A stretch of 64,000 nt of DNA from Limanda limanda (Eukaryota > Chordata > Actinopteri > Pleuronectiformes > Pleuronectidae). The notes beneath the pieces are model-generated. The model made no database searches and was not told the origin of the DNA. It saw only the letters and a list, made by a program, of their open reading frames with translations. Where the stretch lies: assembly GCF_963576545.1 (NCBI RefSeq), contig NC_083638.1, positions 22,161,590-22,225,589 of the forward strand, given 5' to 3'. Positions 24,301 through 35,204 of the stretch are shown piece after piece. Positions within the stretch are counted from its first letter, which is position 1, and each line of letters begins with the position of its first letter. The translations under genes and the position numbers were made by a program.

Positions 24301-25199
24301 ATCTTTTACACCCACCTCCCTCTCTAATAGACCCCAGTGTGAAATGACACACTTTTCACTAACCATGGCCCTGTTACGACGGCAGAGGGATTTTTCCTTT
24401 CATATCTATGTGCTATATTCCTAAATATACAGTGTGCTCTCTCTATGTTTGGCTACAGTGAGGGTACGGTCAGTGTGGGTGGTGTCTGCTTTCTGCACAT
24501 TTAAGATTTTGTTGGACGGCAGCTAAAGAGGCCCCGGAGAGGGGTCAGGGGGCGTGAGAAAAAAATCACCTGCTGTTTACTGGCCCGCACGGTCAACTGC
24601 AAGGCTTGTCTGGTCCGCTCCTCATGCATGTGTGTGTGCGTGTGTGTGTGTGTGCGTGTGTGTAACAACCTACCTCAACCGAAATGAAGCACACATATAT
24701 ATAAACATAACGAGTAAAACCAAACTCTGAACGTCCCCCTGCTCTCTGACCTTCAGTCTTCAAGCCACCACATCTGTTTCTATAAGCGCTGCACTTCAGA
24801 GCTTACAGAAGTGAACATGTAAGTGTGTCGTCTTGGACATCGACCTCCTCTTGAAAGAAGGGCCTAGACACAAAGAGTGATCAGTTTGTAATATACTGTA
24901 TGTGAATATAATTTTATGAGGTGGTACTTTACAGTGGTTTACAAAAATATTCAACTGGATCATCCTTTCATGGATATAAAACAGCTGATGGAGTAGTGTA
25001 ATACCAAGTGGCAAACGCCTGACACAAATATTTCAAGGATTTTTTTTAAAAATACAATAAATTGAGATATAAATACTGAAATTGTAAGGAGGTGAATGTG
25101 ATATGAAAGAATGACAAATACGTACAAATTCATTGTGCAGGTGAATTAAAAATAATTCTAAACCCAATGTCTGGTATGTTGGAGCATCTCTAACCCACC
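24301..25199. other. Spacer with (GT)n at 24629-24663
   Basis: Unique DNA with one short imperfect GT/GC array (24629-24663) and AT-rich sequence to 25170. No gene seen. Confidence 0.55.
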
Positions 25200-25410
25200 G
25201 TGATGCAGTGGCAGTCAGCGGTGCAGCTCCGTGCACACCTGACTCGAGCAGAGAGGGTTAAAGTCAGCGACAACGGATCTAGCAGCTTTAGTCCCCAGAA
25301 CAGCCAGCTTACACAGATAAGTGGGCCAGGCTGGATAAGCCTCACTGAAGTATTCTATTACAGTGCCAATTACCCCTTGGTAAATAATATGGGGATGTAG
25401 AGGAAACTAA
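25200..25410. promoter_or_regulatory. Candidate conserved non-coding element
   Basis: Unique block containing CACAGATAAGTGGGCCAGGC (GATA core), GCTGGATAAGCCTCACTG and CCAATTACCCCTTGGTAAAT. The last combines CCAAT with a homeodomain ATTA. No repeat or credible frame. Confidence 0.3.
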
Positions 25411-25579
25411 CTGACAGGAAGTACAATGTGTGCAGGAAGTCTAAAAAAAAATCTTGTTTTCTTTTGTTTCCCTAAATAACATTTTAAGTCCCAGACATTT
25501 TCATGCTAAACATAAGGCAGTTTTTTGGGATAAGATGTTTTTTTTATTTTGCATATTTAGATGTGTTTACCTCAAGACG

Positions 25580-25930
25580 TGAAGCAGGTGAGCCCAGCCA
25601 GCGTGTGTTTCATCACCTCATCCGTGTGCAGCCGAGCCCCCCCCCAGCGGTCAGGCCTGTGCCAGGGCCCTGGCTGGCTGCTCTCCAGTGGGGCCTGAGC
25701 AGCCTCTCACAGCAGACACCCAGAAACTGGGTTCTCTAATAGGGACAAATTGGCAATGTCTGTGCGGGCCGGTGCTGTGTGCTAGGAGCTGTGAATTGAT
25801 AGTGATGCCTAATGATCCCCCTGGGTGGATCAATACCAATAATCCTCTTTCCCGCCTATCCTCCTCATTGACTATAGAGAACCTGTAGGAGCTGAGGAAA
25901 ACTGCAGCCCAGAGTGACAGGGCCAGGGGT
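25580..25930. promoter_or_regulatory. Candidate conserved non-coding element
   Basis: The central part (25740-25870) is the most CNE-like. It carries ACAAATTGGCAATGTCTG, GTGAATTGATAGTGATGCC, CCTAATGATCC, GGTGGATCAATACC and a TAATCC OTX-type core at 25840-25845. An overlapping 159-codon minus-strand frame has no domain and is taken as chance in GC-richer DNA. Confidence 0.35.
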
Positions 25931-26818
25931 TCAAGGCAAGGCTTCCCTCGATCACACATGCGCACAAACTCTGTCTCCCTACACACACACACAGATGTGT
26001 TGTCAAAAGCTGCAACAGGGGCCGATAGAGACCTTTCAACACTTTTCTCAGACGCTAACATAATATTTAGAGACCAGACACAATCAAAGCCTGGGATTAC
26101 AGCTGCACATTTACAGGCAGGCAAACACAAACACCCGGACGGTCAAAGAAAAACACGTGTGCCCCCGGACCACCAATACACACTAACAACAACACGCCCC
26201 ATAAACTGCATGACTCAAAGCAAAGCCATGCTATTCTTACGTACTGGGACGTCAATATTTATTTCCCCTTTACGCATTTAATAGTGTGTTATTTACTTGT
26301 AAAGCACTTTAACCATAGGCTCCAAAAACTTTGAATTGAGACCTGGTTTGTAACAAAGCTGATCGGATCAGTGCAGCAATTAGACAACTCCACCACCAGA
26401 AATATACGATGCCACATTGTTTATTTTCTTGTGCCACATCGGAAAAAGCATTTCTTTAAAATACCACTTATTCCATATTTTTTGCCGGGTGTGTTGTTTA
26501 ACAACCAAATGCTCAAATCCTGATCTACAAAACACAGCGTTATCTCTGTGCAGCATCGAACAGCACCAAATTAAAATGTTCATTATTTTCTGATTTTCTG
26601 CAGGAGAGGTTTTTTTTGCTGCAATGAAATGTTTACCTTTTTCTGATAAGTGAATTTTTCTGATTAAACCTGAGGAGAAATCCTTCATTTTCACAGGTTG
26701 TTGGAAGCGAATGCTGAAAATCTATTTTTACCGAAGGCAAGAATAAGAAGCTCGCCATGAAGCTCAGGATATGTTCAGCAGAGCAAGGGTGAGGTGAAGC
26801 ATGCAGTCCCAACGGACC

Positions 26819-26819
<1 letters not shown>
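25931..26819. other. Spacer, no gene seen
   Basis: Unique DNA with a short CA tract at 25981-25993. No repeat family was recognised. Confidence 0.5.
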
Positions 26820-26894
<75 letters not shown>

Positions 26895-26926
26895 TGTGTG
26901 TGTGTATATGGGTGTGTGTGTGTGTA
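26820..26926. repeat. (GT)n microsatellite, interrupted
   Basis: About 107 bp of GT with TATG interruptions near 26887 and 26907. Confidence 0.97.
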
Positions 26927-27419
26927 AGCTCTGCAGTCATAAAGCCTCACATCACCCTCCTGCACCCCGTGGTCGGCAGCTGATTACTCCCACCAAACAC
27001 ATCCATACACTTTATCCCAGCTGTCACAGTGCATACTCATTACCCCCTGCACCAGCCAGCTGACTCCACACGGCCACACCCGCCTGGACACGGCTCCGGG
27101 GCCACACCAGGGACAGGCAGAAATCATAAACTAGAAAAAATACGTTTGCATATTTGCCCCTTTCTTAATTTCAATGTCAGGAATACAAATGTAAACTGAG
27201 AACACTCTATTCTGGCCCGGGAGATATTTTAAAATCACTAAAAATCTTTATAAAGCTTCTACTTTTTATATCAGTTTAGATTTGTTGTGGATCTATATAA
27301 AATGCGTAAAATAAATTCTATTCATATCCCACTGATCCAACATGATGTCTTCATTGACTATTTTGGTGTCAATCGAGGCACATCTCCTCCACGCCAGTTA
27401 GAAGTGAATCATGGCCAAA
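26927..27419. other. Spacer, no feature recognised
   Basis: GC-richer to 27120, then AT-rich. No exon or repeat family seen. Confidence 0.5.
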
Positions 27420-27612
27420 CAGAAGAGACAACCATCAGGCGAGCAGAACTGAATCTGTGTAGTACATCTCCGATCGATGAGATTGGAGAGAAGTACGGCG
27501 GCGTGAATAACGCAAAGTTTAGTGAGATGTGGGACATATCTATCTCCTCAACAAGCCCCCCCACTGCCCCTGTCCTCAATGAGGCAGCTATCCCAATAGT
27601 TACAGGTGACTG
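27420..27612. promoter_or_regulatory. Candidate conserved non-coding element
   Basis: Unique sequence with CGATCGATGAGATTGG, GGCGGCGTGAATAACGC and AGGCAGCTATCCCAATAG, directly abutting a GT array at 27614. A 108-codon frame covers it but shows no domain. Confidence 0.25.

Positions 27613-27613
<1 letters not shown>

Positions 27614-27652
<39 letters not shown>
27614..27652. repeat. (GT)n microsatellite
   Basis: A perfect GT array of about 38 bp. Confidence 0.97.
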
Positions 27653-27654
<2 letters not shown>

Positions 27655-28486
27655 AAGGGTTTCTATCTATTGGTGGGGTGGGAGATGACAAGAGTGACAC
27701 ACTCCAGCCTCTGTCACAGAGAAGGTGTTTCTCCACAGAGACCCAGGTGTCGTGTCTCTCAGATCTTTTCGGCTTAAGAGGACAAAAAGTCCATATGCCT
27801 TTACTCTTTCTACACAGTCACTTTAGTGCTCTGTGTTAAAGGCCACGAGAAACAACAGCGTGTTTACAGTTTAGATTTTTTGGGCCGAAACGAACCTCAA
27901 CATCCTGCAGCTCTGCGCCGCCGTCCTTTCTTCCAAAAATATGATTTATTTTTTGGTATTTGTTATTTTTGGTCTTCACACAAATTGTCAAAATCACATC
28001 TTCAAATTACAATAGGAAACTAGGGAGGGCCAGTAGGGGTCAATCTTTATTATTTTATTAATGTATTTTTTTTTTTTAAAGACTTCTTTTTCACTATCAT
28101 TGAAATTGACCAATAAAAAATGTCCTTTTATTTAAAGAGTAACTAAGAATAATAATTCCAAAATTCCGACTACATCTTCATGAGGAAAATTAAATAAAAT
28201 ATCATGGATAATTTGCAAATATATATTGGATTTATATAATAGGATTGACGAGTCCAGAGTTGGTAACAGTGTGTAAAGATTATAGTCAAATATACACGTT
28301 CAACCAAAAAAAATATGTCAATATAATTAAGCTCAGTGCAAACTCTGGGTGTAGTGTTGTAATCAACCCAAGCAGGAAAGGTTACTTCAATCAGTGTTTC
28401 TAGGACGAGTGGTAAAGAAAAGTCAACAGAGAAACATGTCAGTGTCTCATCCTCCTCACTTGTTCCTCTCTTATTTGCTCCTCAGC
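27653..28486. other. Spacer, mostly AT-rich
   Basis: Unique DNA with a poly-T run near 28067-28076. No gene or family recognised. Confidence 0.5.
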
Positions 28487-28498
28487 CCCCCCCCCCCC
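28487..28498. repeat. Poly-C run
   Basis: About 12 consecutive C residues inside a C/T-rich tract. Confidence 0.9.
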
Positions 28499-28514
28499 TC
28501 CTCCCGTCCTCCTC

Positions 28515-28645
28515 GCCTCCCATTAAAGCAAAGTGCGGTGCTTAAACAGGAGCATTTAATTCATTACATCATTATGTCATCTTATACTAATCTGCACAGT
28601 GGCCTCCACTGCTTTGACATGCAAATGGATTAGGAAAATGTCTGG
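28515..28645. promoter_or_regulatory. Candidate CNE with octamer and OTX-type cores
   Basis: The consensus POU octamer ATGCAAAT (28619-28626) is immediately followed by GGATTA (28627-28632), a bicoid/OTX-type core. Upstream are AGCATTTAATTCATTACATC and TTATGTCATC. The block is flanked on both sides by C- and G-runs, so it stands out as unique DNA. No frame. Confidence 0.4.
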
Positions 28646-28649
28646 GGAG

Positions 28650-28677
28650 GTGAAGGGGGAGGAGGGGGGGGGGGGGG
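28650..28677. repeat. G-rich run
   Basis: GGGGGAGGAGGGG-type sequence followed by about 15 consecutive Gs. Quadruplex-prone. Confidence 0.9.
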
Positions 28678-28740
28678 CAAAACAGCAATCATCACGTCTT
28701 GTCAATGGGGTGAAAATATGCCCTGAAGCTGCTCTACCAT

Positions 28741-28865
28741 TTATTTTTTTTTCTCCCTTCGCTCCTCTTTAACTGTGTTTTTCTATCAGGTTTTTTTTTC
28801 TCCTCTCCTCTTTCTCTCCTCCACTATCCCCCTCTCTCCTCTCCTCTCCTCCTCTTTGCTTTTCT
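28741..28865. repeat. Homopyrimidine (CT-rich) tract
   Basis: T runs and CTCCT units run almost unbroken. Overlapping Glu/Arg- or Ser/Leu-rich frames are by-products. Confidence 0.85.
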
Positions 28866-29195
28866 CCATCTTTGTCAGAGAACGCCCCAAACAAAGCAGC
28901 GGCAGGATCACACCGAACGCTGGCAATCTGTTGAGGATCAGGCTCCCTATGGGGAACACGTAAACAGAAACGCGTGTGGCACACACTCACGTCGAGCCCC
29001 CCCCCACCTCCCCCTTTGCACATGCCCCTGATCTGCATATTCACAAAAAGGCCCCTTTGGCTTCCCCTCATCAGCAGACCCCCCCACACACACAGCCTCA
29101 TCAGCACACGCCGGTTAGACGGGAGGAGAGGCAGGCGGGCTGGCAACGTGTGCCGGCTGAGACCACACACACGCACACACCGAGACCATGCACGA

Positions 29196-29304
<109 letters not shown>

Positions 29305-29429
29305 ATGCACAACAAAAAAAAATCTATTTCTGCACACACGGTATACAAATGTGCAGCGGCAGAGTAAACAGAGAAATCAGAAAGGAGAGTTAGTGAGATC
29401 TAGGTGATGTGAGCACTGGCCATGCTCAT

Positions 29430-29517
29430 CTAATTTCCACCCCTCCTTCCCCTCATCCCTCCCTCCTCTCCTCGCCCCCCCCTCTCCCCTCGTCTCTCTC
29501 TCTCTCTCCTCTCATCA
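29430..29517. repeat. Homopyrimidine tract
   Basis: CCTCC/CTCTC sequence with a C run near 29476, ending in a (TC)n array. Confidence 0.85.
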
Positions 29518-29519
29518 TC

Positions 29520-29597
29520 AGGTACCTGGTGACGAGCGGCCCCCGTGATAATCCACAGCCTCTAACCAATCAATCAGCAGCATCGTAATCAGCGGCG
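29520..29597. promoter_or_regulatory. Candidate element with CCAAT and PBX-HOX-type site
   Basis: Unique DNA between low-complexity tracts. It holds CCAAT at 29566-29570 overlapping ATCAATCA at 29569-29576. The reverse complement TGATTGAT is the classic PBX-HOX composite site. It is followed by GTAATCAG. The regulatory role is inferred from the motifs only. Confidence 0.35.
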
Positions 29598-29640
29598 TAG
29601 AGAGAGAGAGAGGGAGAGAGAGAGAGAGAAAGAGGAGGAA
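29598..29640. repeat. (GA)n tract
   Basis: AGAG array with short interruptions. Confidence 0.9.
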
Positions 29641-29666
29641 GAGGGAAAAAAGAGCCCATAACTTAC

Positions 29667-29760
29667 CCTGGGTCGCCTCCAGTCGGCTCTGCACAAGTGG
29701 AGGTCTGGTCAGGGCTCTGGCTGCAGCTGTGTGGACGAGTTCACCACCAATATGGAGGAA
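29667..29760 (-). other. Possible minus-strand exon end with consensus donor
   Basis: On the minus strand, CGACCCAGG is followed by GTAAGT (29666 down to 29661), a full-consensus splice donor. The GC-balanced unique sequence above it (29667-29740) would be the exon, and no acceptor was identified, so a 5' non-coding first exon is the only reading I can offer. No start codon or protein domain is apparent. A chance donor is quite possible in 64 kb. Confidence 0.15.
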
Positions 29761-29849
29761 GACTCTTTTTAAGCCTTATTTCTTTTTTAAAAAAAATCTA
29801 AATTGATATTTTTCACTGCATCATAAACATGTAACCAACATATCAAGCT

Positions 29850-29962
29850 CTCCCCCCTCCCTTATCCTATTTCAGTCTGATTCTCACTCTACCTCTCTCC
29901 CTTCCTCCCCTCACTCCCCTCCTGTCACTCCCTCGTCCCTCTCTCCCTCTCTCCTCCCTCAG
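29850..29962. repeat. Homopyrimidine tract
   Basis: C/T-rich sequence with repeated CTCCC and CTCTC units. Confidence 0.85.
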
Positions 29963-30104
29963 TGTCTGCCTGTTGCCGCGGTGTGGACACATGCACACTG
30001 TACAGGAGATAGATAGATATCAAGGAGAGAGGGATCTCGGTGCAGAAGATAGGAAAAGGCTGGCCAGTGTGATATCCTCCAGATCTGCTGGACCCTGTGT
30101 GTCT

Positions 30105-30228
<124 letters not shown>

Positions 30229-30299
30229 ATGAGTTTGAGGGGGTGGGAGGGAGTAGAGAAAGCAAGGGAGGGTCAAAGCTAAATGTTCTACAAAGAACA

Positions 30300-30500
30300 G
30301 GGGGGGGACCGAACTGACTTTTTTTTTCCTCTTTCTCCCCCACTTTGAATCAAACACATATTCCCTCCCTCCGTCTTTCCCCTCCACCCAGCGCCCCCCC
30401 CCCAACCCCAACCCCATCTCTACCCCCACCCCATCCCAAACCTCATTCCTTCTTCCCCATTTCTGCTCATAGGCATTCTCTCTCTCTCTCTCCAGACGCG
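30300..30500. repeat. G-run, poly-T and pyrimidine-rich low complexity
   Basis: A G run (30301-30307) and a T run (30320-30328), then C-rich and CT-rich sequence ending in a (CT)n tract at 30478-30492. No gene is supported. Confidence 0.8.
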
Positions 30501-31042
30501 AGCATCCTTTGAGGGGGTTAGCCGTCTCGGAGGAAGAGGAAGAGGTACCGCCGCCGAGCAGCCGGGTGCGTTCTGCCTTGAGGGCGAGCTAGCTGCAAAG
30601 CCATGTGCTATCATCATCTCTGAGGGTGTGCAGGCAAAGTAAAGACAAGGAAAAACACACTGGTTTTTACACAGCTACGCCAAAGATCTGATGCCGAAAT
30701 TTAGCATAGGATTACACAAAATCTCTCTCCCCCCATTCCGGCAGACTCTGTGATTCCTCTCCTCACCCCTCACCAAAGGATGAGGTGTAGAAACTCGGTA
30801 CAACCCAGCAGCTAGGGCACGGAAAGCCTAAGTTTAGTTCTACAACAGAGCTCAACCAAACAGACGTGTAACAACACTGCGACTGCTCAAGGAGTCTCTC
30901 TCAGTGGAGAGGTGGCTAAAAAAAGGAGGCACATGCGTGGTGTGTGTATTTGTCCTTGTTCACGCAAAGAGCTGAGGGTCTGTCCTGTTGGATCCAGATG
31001 TCAGGAGGACAAACCTGAGGGTCTGGGAAGGAACTCTGCAGA
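30501..31042. other. Unique CpG-containing spacer
   Basis: GC-balanced unique DNA with several CpGs around 30495-30580. A (CT)nCAG acceptor-like string at 30494 precedes an open stretch, but there is no matching donor or recognisable protein, so no exon is called. Confidence 0.4.
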
Positions 31043-31712
31043 CTTGGGAGCAGAGGTGTAAAAAGTACCCATCTAAAAATCTACTCAAGTAAAAGTAAAA
31101 AGTAGTTCATTTAAAATGTACTTTAAGTAAAAGTTACTAAGTTACTTCCAACCATTGATGGTATACAGTGCAAAAAAAGGAAAAGGGGTCATAAATCCAA
31201 TCCAAAAACAGTTATTTTTAATTAAAGGAGAATCTTTACAAATATAAGTGCAATGACATTAAACATGTCAACACAAGATTTAAGAACTTTTGGGAGGACA
31301 TATTAAGTTCAGTTCATTTCATAGTTTTAAGTTGGAAAGTGAGAATGAAAGACCTTACCCTGCAAACAAAAGGCAAAACAAATCAAAGTTTTGATACATT
31401 TATTTTGAAAGGGTTTCTTTTATTTTGAAAAGGCACTTCCTGAAAAATACGGAAAAGATCGCTACTGGCAGCTGTGGCTCTCGCACAAAACACTGTCTAC
31501 CACTGCAGTGAGAATTGCCTTGCGACTTGAACTATGTTGTAATTGCCAATGTAACGAAGTAGGCTACAATACTTCAGTCAAAATTTACTTAAGTAAAAGT
31601 AAAATTACCCATTTCAAAAACGACTCAAAAAATTACAAAGTACACAAAAAATCTACTCAACTACAGTAACGTGAGTAAATGTAATTCGTTACTTTACACC
31701 TCTGCTTGGGAG
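31043..31712. mobile_element. hAT-type MITE with perfect 8-bp target duplication
   Basis: The element spans 31051-31704 (654 bp). It starts CAGAGGTGTAAA and ends with the exact inverse TTTACACCTCTG. It is flanked by CTTGGGAG at 31043-31050 and again at 31705-31712, a perfect 8-bp duplication diagnostic of the hAT superfamily. Subterminal AAGTAAAAGTA motifs occur at both ends. No transposase is encoded, so it was mobilised in trans. Intact flanks and ends suggest a moderately recent insertion. Removing the element and one duplicate would restore a continuous unique sequence. Confidence 0.95.
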
Positions 31713-32919
31713 GACCTGCTGGCTTCATGCAGACGGGAGCAGGGGTGCCAGCTACGTAGCATTAAGCTCGGAGGCAAAAAGAAGCCCCCCCACCCCCCTT
31801 CTCTGATGGGGGCTTGTGGAGATCCATCTCCTGGTTATATTAAGATAGCCGTGGAAAAGCGAAGGGAGGGTTTGAGAGAAAGGGGGGGGGGGAGCTGTTG
31901 GTGCCCTCGGAGTCTTACCCTGCGCTCAGTGTTGTTTTATTAATCTGGTGTTTCTGAGGCTGCAGTCCTCAAACCCTTCAGCTGTGAGTCTCATCTGCCC
32001 CCTTTGACCCTCAGGCCACACCCCTCCATCCCCATCCTCTCTGTCAGTGCAAATGAACACACACACACACACACACACACACAACACACAACACACAAGC
32101 AGGCACCCGTGCACACCCAGAGCCCGCAGAATGTACCCCTGGTCTTCCTCTTCCAGTCCGACCACAGAAGATAACTCTGCGTGGTTTCCCTCTACAGGAG
32201 GACGAAGGTGGGCTCCACCTGCACAAGCACACAAATCCGAACACCTCGGAGTACAACACAACACTGGACTGCCACTTAGCCCAGATTAGAAAGCAGGCAC
32301 ACACAGGCAAGTGAAAACGCCACAAAATGGACGAGTAGATGACTGGCGAATGTCATCGTGAAACTCTGGAGATGAAACGATGGAGGAGCAGAGACGCTAA
32401 AGTGCACTGGTGCACCATGGTAGATGAGAAGCCTCCATGTTCTCAATGAGGAGAGACAGAGAATTTACGCAACATGGCAGCGCTGTGTTGTAATGCATCA
32501 ACCCTACTGAGAGCAGCACTGTCACTACTACTCTTCATCATCAGCAGGAGCAAAACACCAGCCTTGCATTGTCTTTGGGGCAAAAAAAAAGTGCACGTGT
32601 GTGTGTGTGTGTTTGTGTGTGCGTTCGTGCACGCACATGTGCTGTGTTTGCGTGCATGTGTATGCATGTGTCCGCCTCCACAGCATCCATATTAAACAGG
32701 TTTGGAGGTGACTGTGCTTCCCTGGATGTCATGAATATAAGAGAAAGCATCCATCTTCGTGGAATACAATTTCACAGGTAGTGACAGTAAAACTGACTCT
32801 ACCTTGTGACTGCAGACACACAGAGGAAGAGACGAGGGTGGAGAGGGGGAAAGAGAGAAACGCAGACAGACAACGCTGCCAGCCATCCTCTGCTTTTCAG
32901 AACACTGCTAGATTCTCCA
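31713..32919. other. Unique spacer with short CA/GT arrays
   Basis: CA array at 32056-32097 and GT/GC array at 32596-32626. G runs lie near 31882-31892. Several 60-110 codon frames overlap on both strands without domains. No exon is supported. Confidence 0.5.
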
Positions 32920-33190
32920 GATGCATCCCATATTCAACTTATAGGCTCCTACGTTCTCTACGGTTAAATTCCACTAAAGGCTAACCAGACTGATTGATTC
33001 AACCGGATTCAACGCATGCTGCACATATTCAAGCTGCAGTTTCGGTGAAATGGGCCTAATGTCTGCTTCCAACTCATCAGAGAGACAGATATTAGGTCAC
33101 TTTTCAAACTCCGTCCCAAGCCTAACGAGTGATTACTCTTTAAACACATGCAAAGTCCAATCCGTGCAGATATCTGAAAAACTTCTGGAC
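32920..33190. promoter_or_regulatory. Candidate conserved non-coding element
   Basis: Unique sequence with GACTGATTGATTCAACC (TGATTGAT composite near 32992), GACAGATATTAGGTCAC and GAGTGATTACTCTTTAAAC. Composition is balanced. There is no repeat and no convincing frame. Confidence 0.3.
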
Positions 33191-33389
33191 CTGAAAAAAT
33201 ATATTGGTTTGAAAAAAAAAATCTTCATTTCAAATCCTGGGGCAGAGAAATGTGAACAATTGACCTCATTCCGAAAGAACGATTTCTAAGAGACAAAACC
33301 GGACATGACACAGCAGCACCTTTTCTCCCCAGTTAAATGGTTTTATACATAATGAACATACATGATCCACATTTCACTTTCTTTTTCTG

Positions 33390-33680
33390 TGCGTGCCCTC
33401 GTTTCTAATTAATTACCTGATGAAGACACATACACGTCTCCATTTACAGCAGTTTCACGTTAATGGTGTGAAAGTGGAATTGCAGGTGGGAATTTTCACA
33501 ATTATACCTGCTTTATCAGAGAGTGTAATTAATCTCATTAACTAATCAACGGGAACTCTTCCCGCCTAACAGGGGGAAAAAGTCACAGTATTTAACACTC
33601 AGCTAATTAACTTAATCATGTGTGTGATAATGAAGTAATTAGGGCAATTAAATCACAATTAACACCGAAAGAACAAGTGA
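33390..33680. promoter_or_regulatory. Homeodomain-site cluster, likely enhancer/CNE
   Basis: Five TAATTA cores occur in about 240 bp: 33406-33411, 33410-33415, 33526-33531, 33604-33609 and 33636-33641. Further ATTA/TTAAC variants, a CAGGTG E-box (about 33483) and a GTGATAATGAAG segment lie between them. The sequence is unique and non-coding, unlike the simple AT-rich DNA elsewhere. Such dense homeodomain cores are typical of developmental enhancers. Function is inferred. Confidence 0.45.
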
Positions 33681-33699
33681 TTATTCCAGTCAGAGACAG

Positions 33700-35200
33700 T
33701 TGGAGGTCGGGGGGGGGCTCAAAATGTGTCATTACCTTGGAAAAACATTACAGGCCTGACAAAAAAGAAAGAAGAAATAAAATTAAGTGAGGAGAATGGG
33801 GCTTGACTAATGGTAAATGACAGCTGTCTGAGAGGCCATCACTCTTTTTGGAGGATGGAGGGAAGATGCCCCTTTTGTCACAGCCAATCACTCCAGCCTT
33901 GAACATGAGCAGGGAAAACAATGTCAAATTCATGTGGAAAAAGAAAAAAAAAAGTATCCAAGAGGAAGACAAAAAAAAAAAAAATCAACCAAAAGAAACA
34001 TGGTTCACATGTGAAAACAAGTGGAGCTGAGCTGACAAGCGGCAGAACCCAGATGCAGCGGTGATAGTAACTGGCTCCTGCCATCTGAGGATCGAACCAG
34101 GAGGAAACATTACAGTACACAGCCCGCGCTCTTGTTTTCTGCTCTCTTTGCCGGCGCTCACAAGAAGAACACGGTTTTCCTCCTACCAAATTCCTGCGTG
34201 TGTCTTACAAAACATTGTGCCAGTACGAAAAAAGCAAAGTCCACGCACAGATGTGTTTTTGTCAAGTGTACACACTGTTCTGGTTTCTGTCTGCGCAGTC
34301 AATCCACCTCCAAAGGATGTGCATGTAACTCACACAAGTGCCGACATTTTACTCCCATGTTTTATTTCGGGTGCTCTGTTTCTGTTTTGGCTTTCGTGCG
34401 TTAGTAGGATGTCTTGAGCCTGGAATTATGGAGACGGTGATATCGCCTGTGTGGAGATGTCTGTGTGTGTTATTCTCCATCTTGGTTGTGTGTCTCTCTC
34501 TGACCAGTGCGTTCGCTTCAGCAGCCATCTCCAGGACGCGCCACACGCTCCACGGACACGAGTTGATGAAAAACATGAGTGACAAGATTCATGGCTATCA
34601 GAGCAGCTGATGAAAATGGTAAGGCGAGAGGACGATTGGAAAAAAAATGAACCCCTCTTATGTTTTTTTTATTTCTATTCAAACAGGAGGCAGGAGATGA
34701 GGAATACAGATATGTCAGGAGACAGAAGAAAAGAGAATAAAAAAAATAAACACACAGGCCCCCTCCCGCTGTCCTCAAACCCCCAGTACCCCCCCACCCG
34801 CCTGTGTCTGGGGCAAAACAAGAACAAAAAGAAATGACTTGTATCTCGGACGACAGCCCACAACCAAATAATTTAAATAAATTGTAGGAATTGAAAAATA
34901 AAAACAAAGATATTCAGAAAGTGAAATATTAAACAATTTATTACAATTTATTGCTAACATGTTAAATTATAATTTTATAAAAATTAAGAATTTATAATAA
35001 CAATTGAGAATTCACATTACTGTAAACACTATGTAAACATATATAAAAGAAATGTAAAAGAATATAAAGGAAAGGGATATTTAAGCACCTAAAAATAGAA
35101 AAACACAAAAGTAAATAAAATACAATAATCCGAGCCAATGTCTGCATGATAACAATACGAAAAACTAAAATAATAATGCATGTTTATATTTTATTTACAT
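33700..35200. other. Spacer with A-runs and AT-rich block
   Basis: G run near 33709, A runs at 33941-33952 and 33972-33985. From 34840 to 35200 the DNA is strongly AT-rich. Overlapping 60-129 codon frames at 34060-34900 have no domains. No gene called. Confidence 0.5.
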
Positions 35201-35204
35201 ATAA

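Noticed and set aside
25651..26130. 159-codon minus-strand frame
   Set aside because: No recognisable domain. It overlaps the CNE-like block and is best explained by chance in GC-richer DNA.
30478..30560. (CT)nCCAG acceptor-like string followed by an open stretch
   Set aside because: The pyrimidine tract is part of a low-complexity belt, no donor follows at a sensible distance, and the translation is not recognisable.
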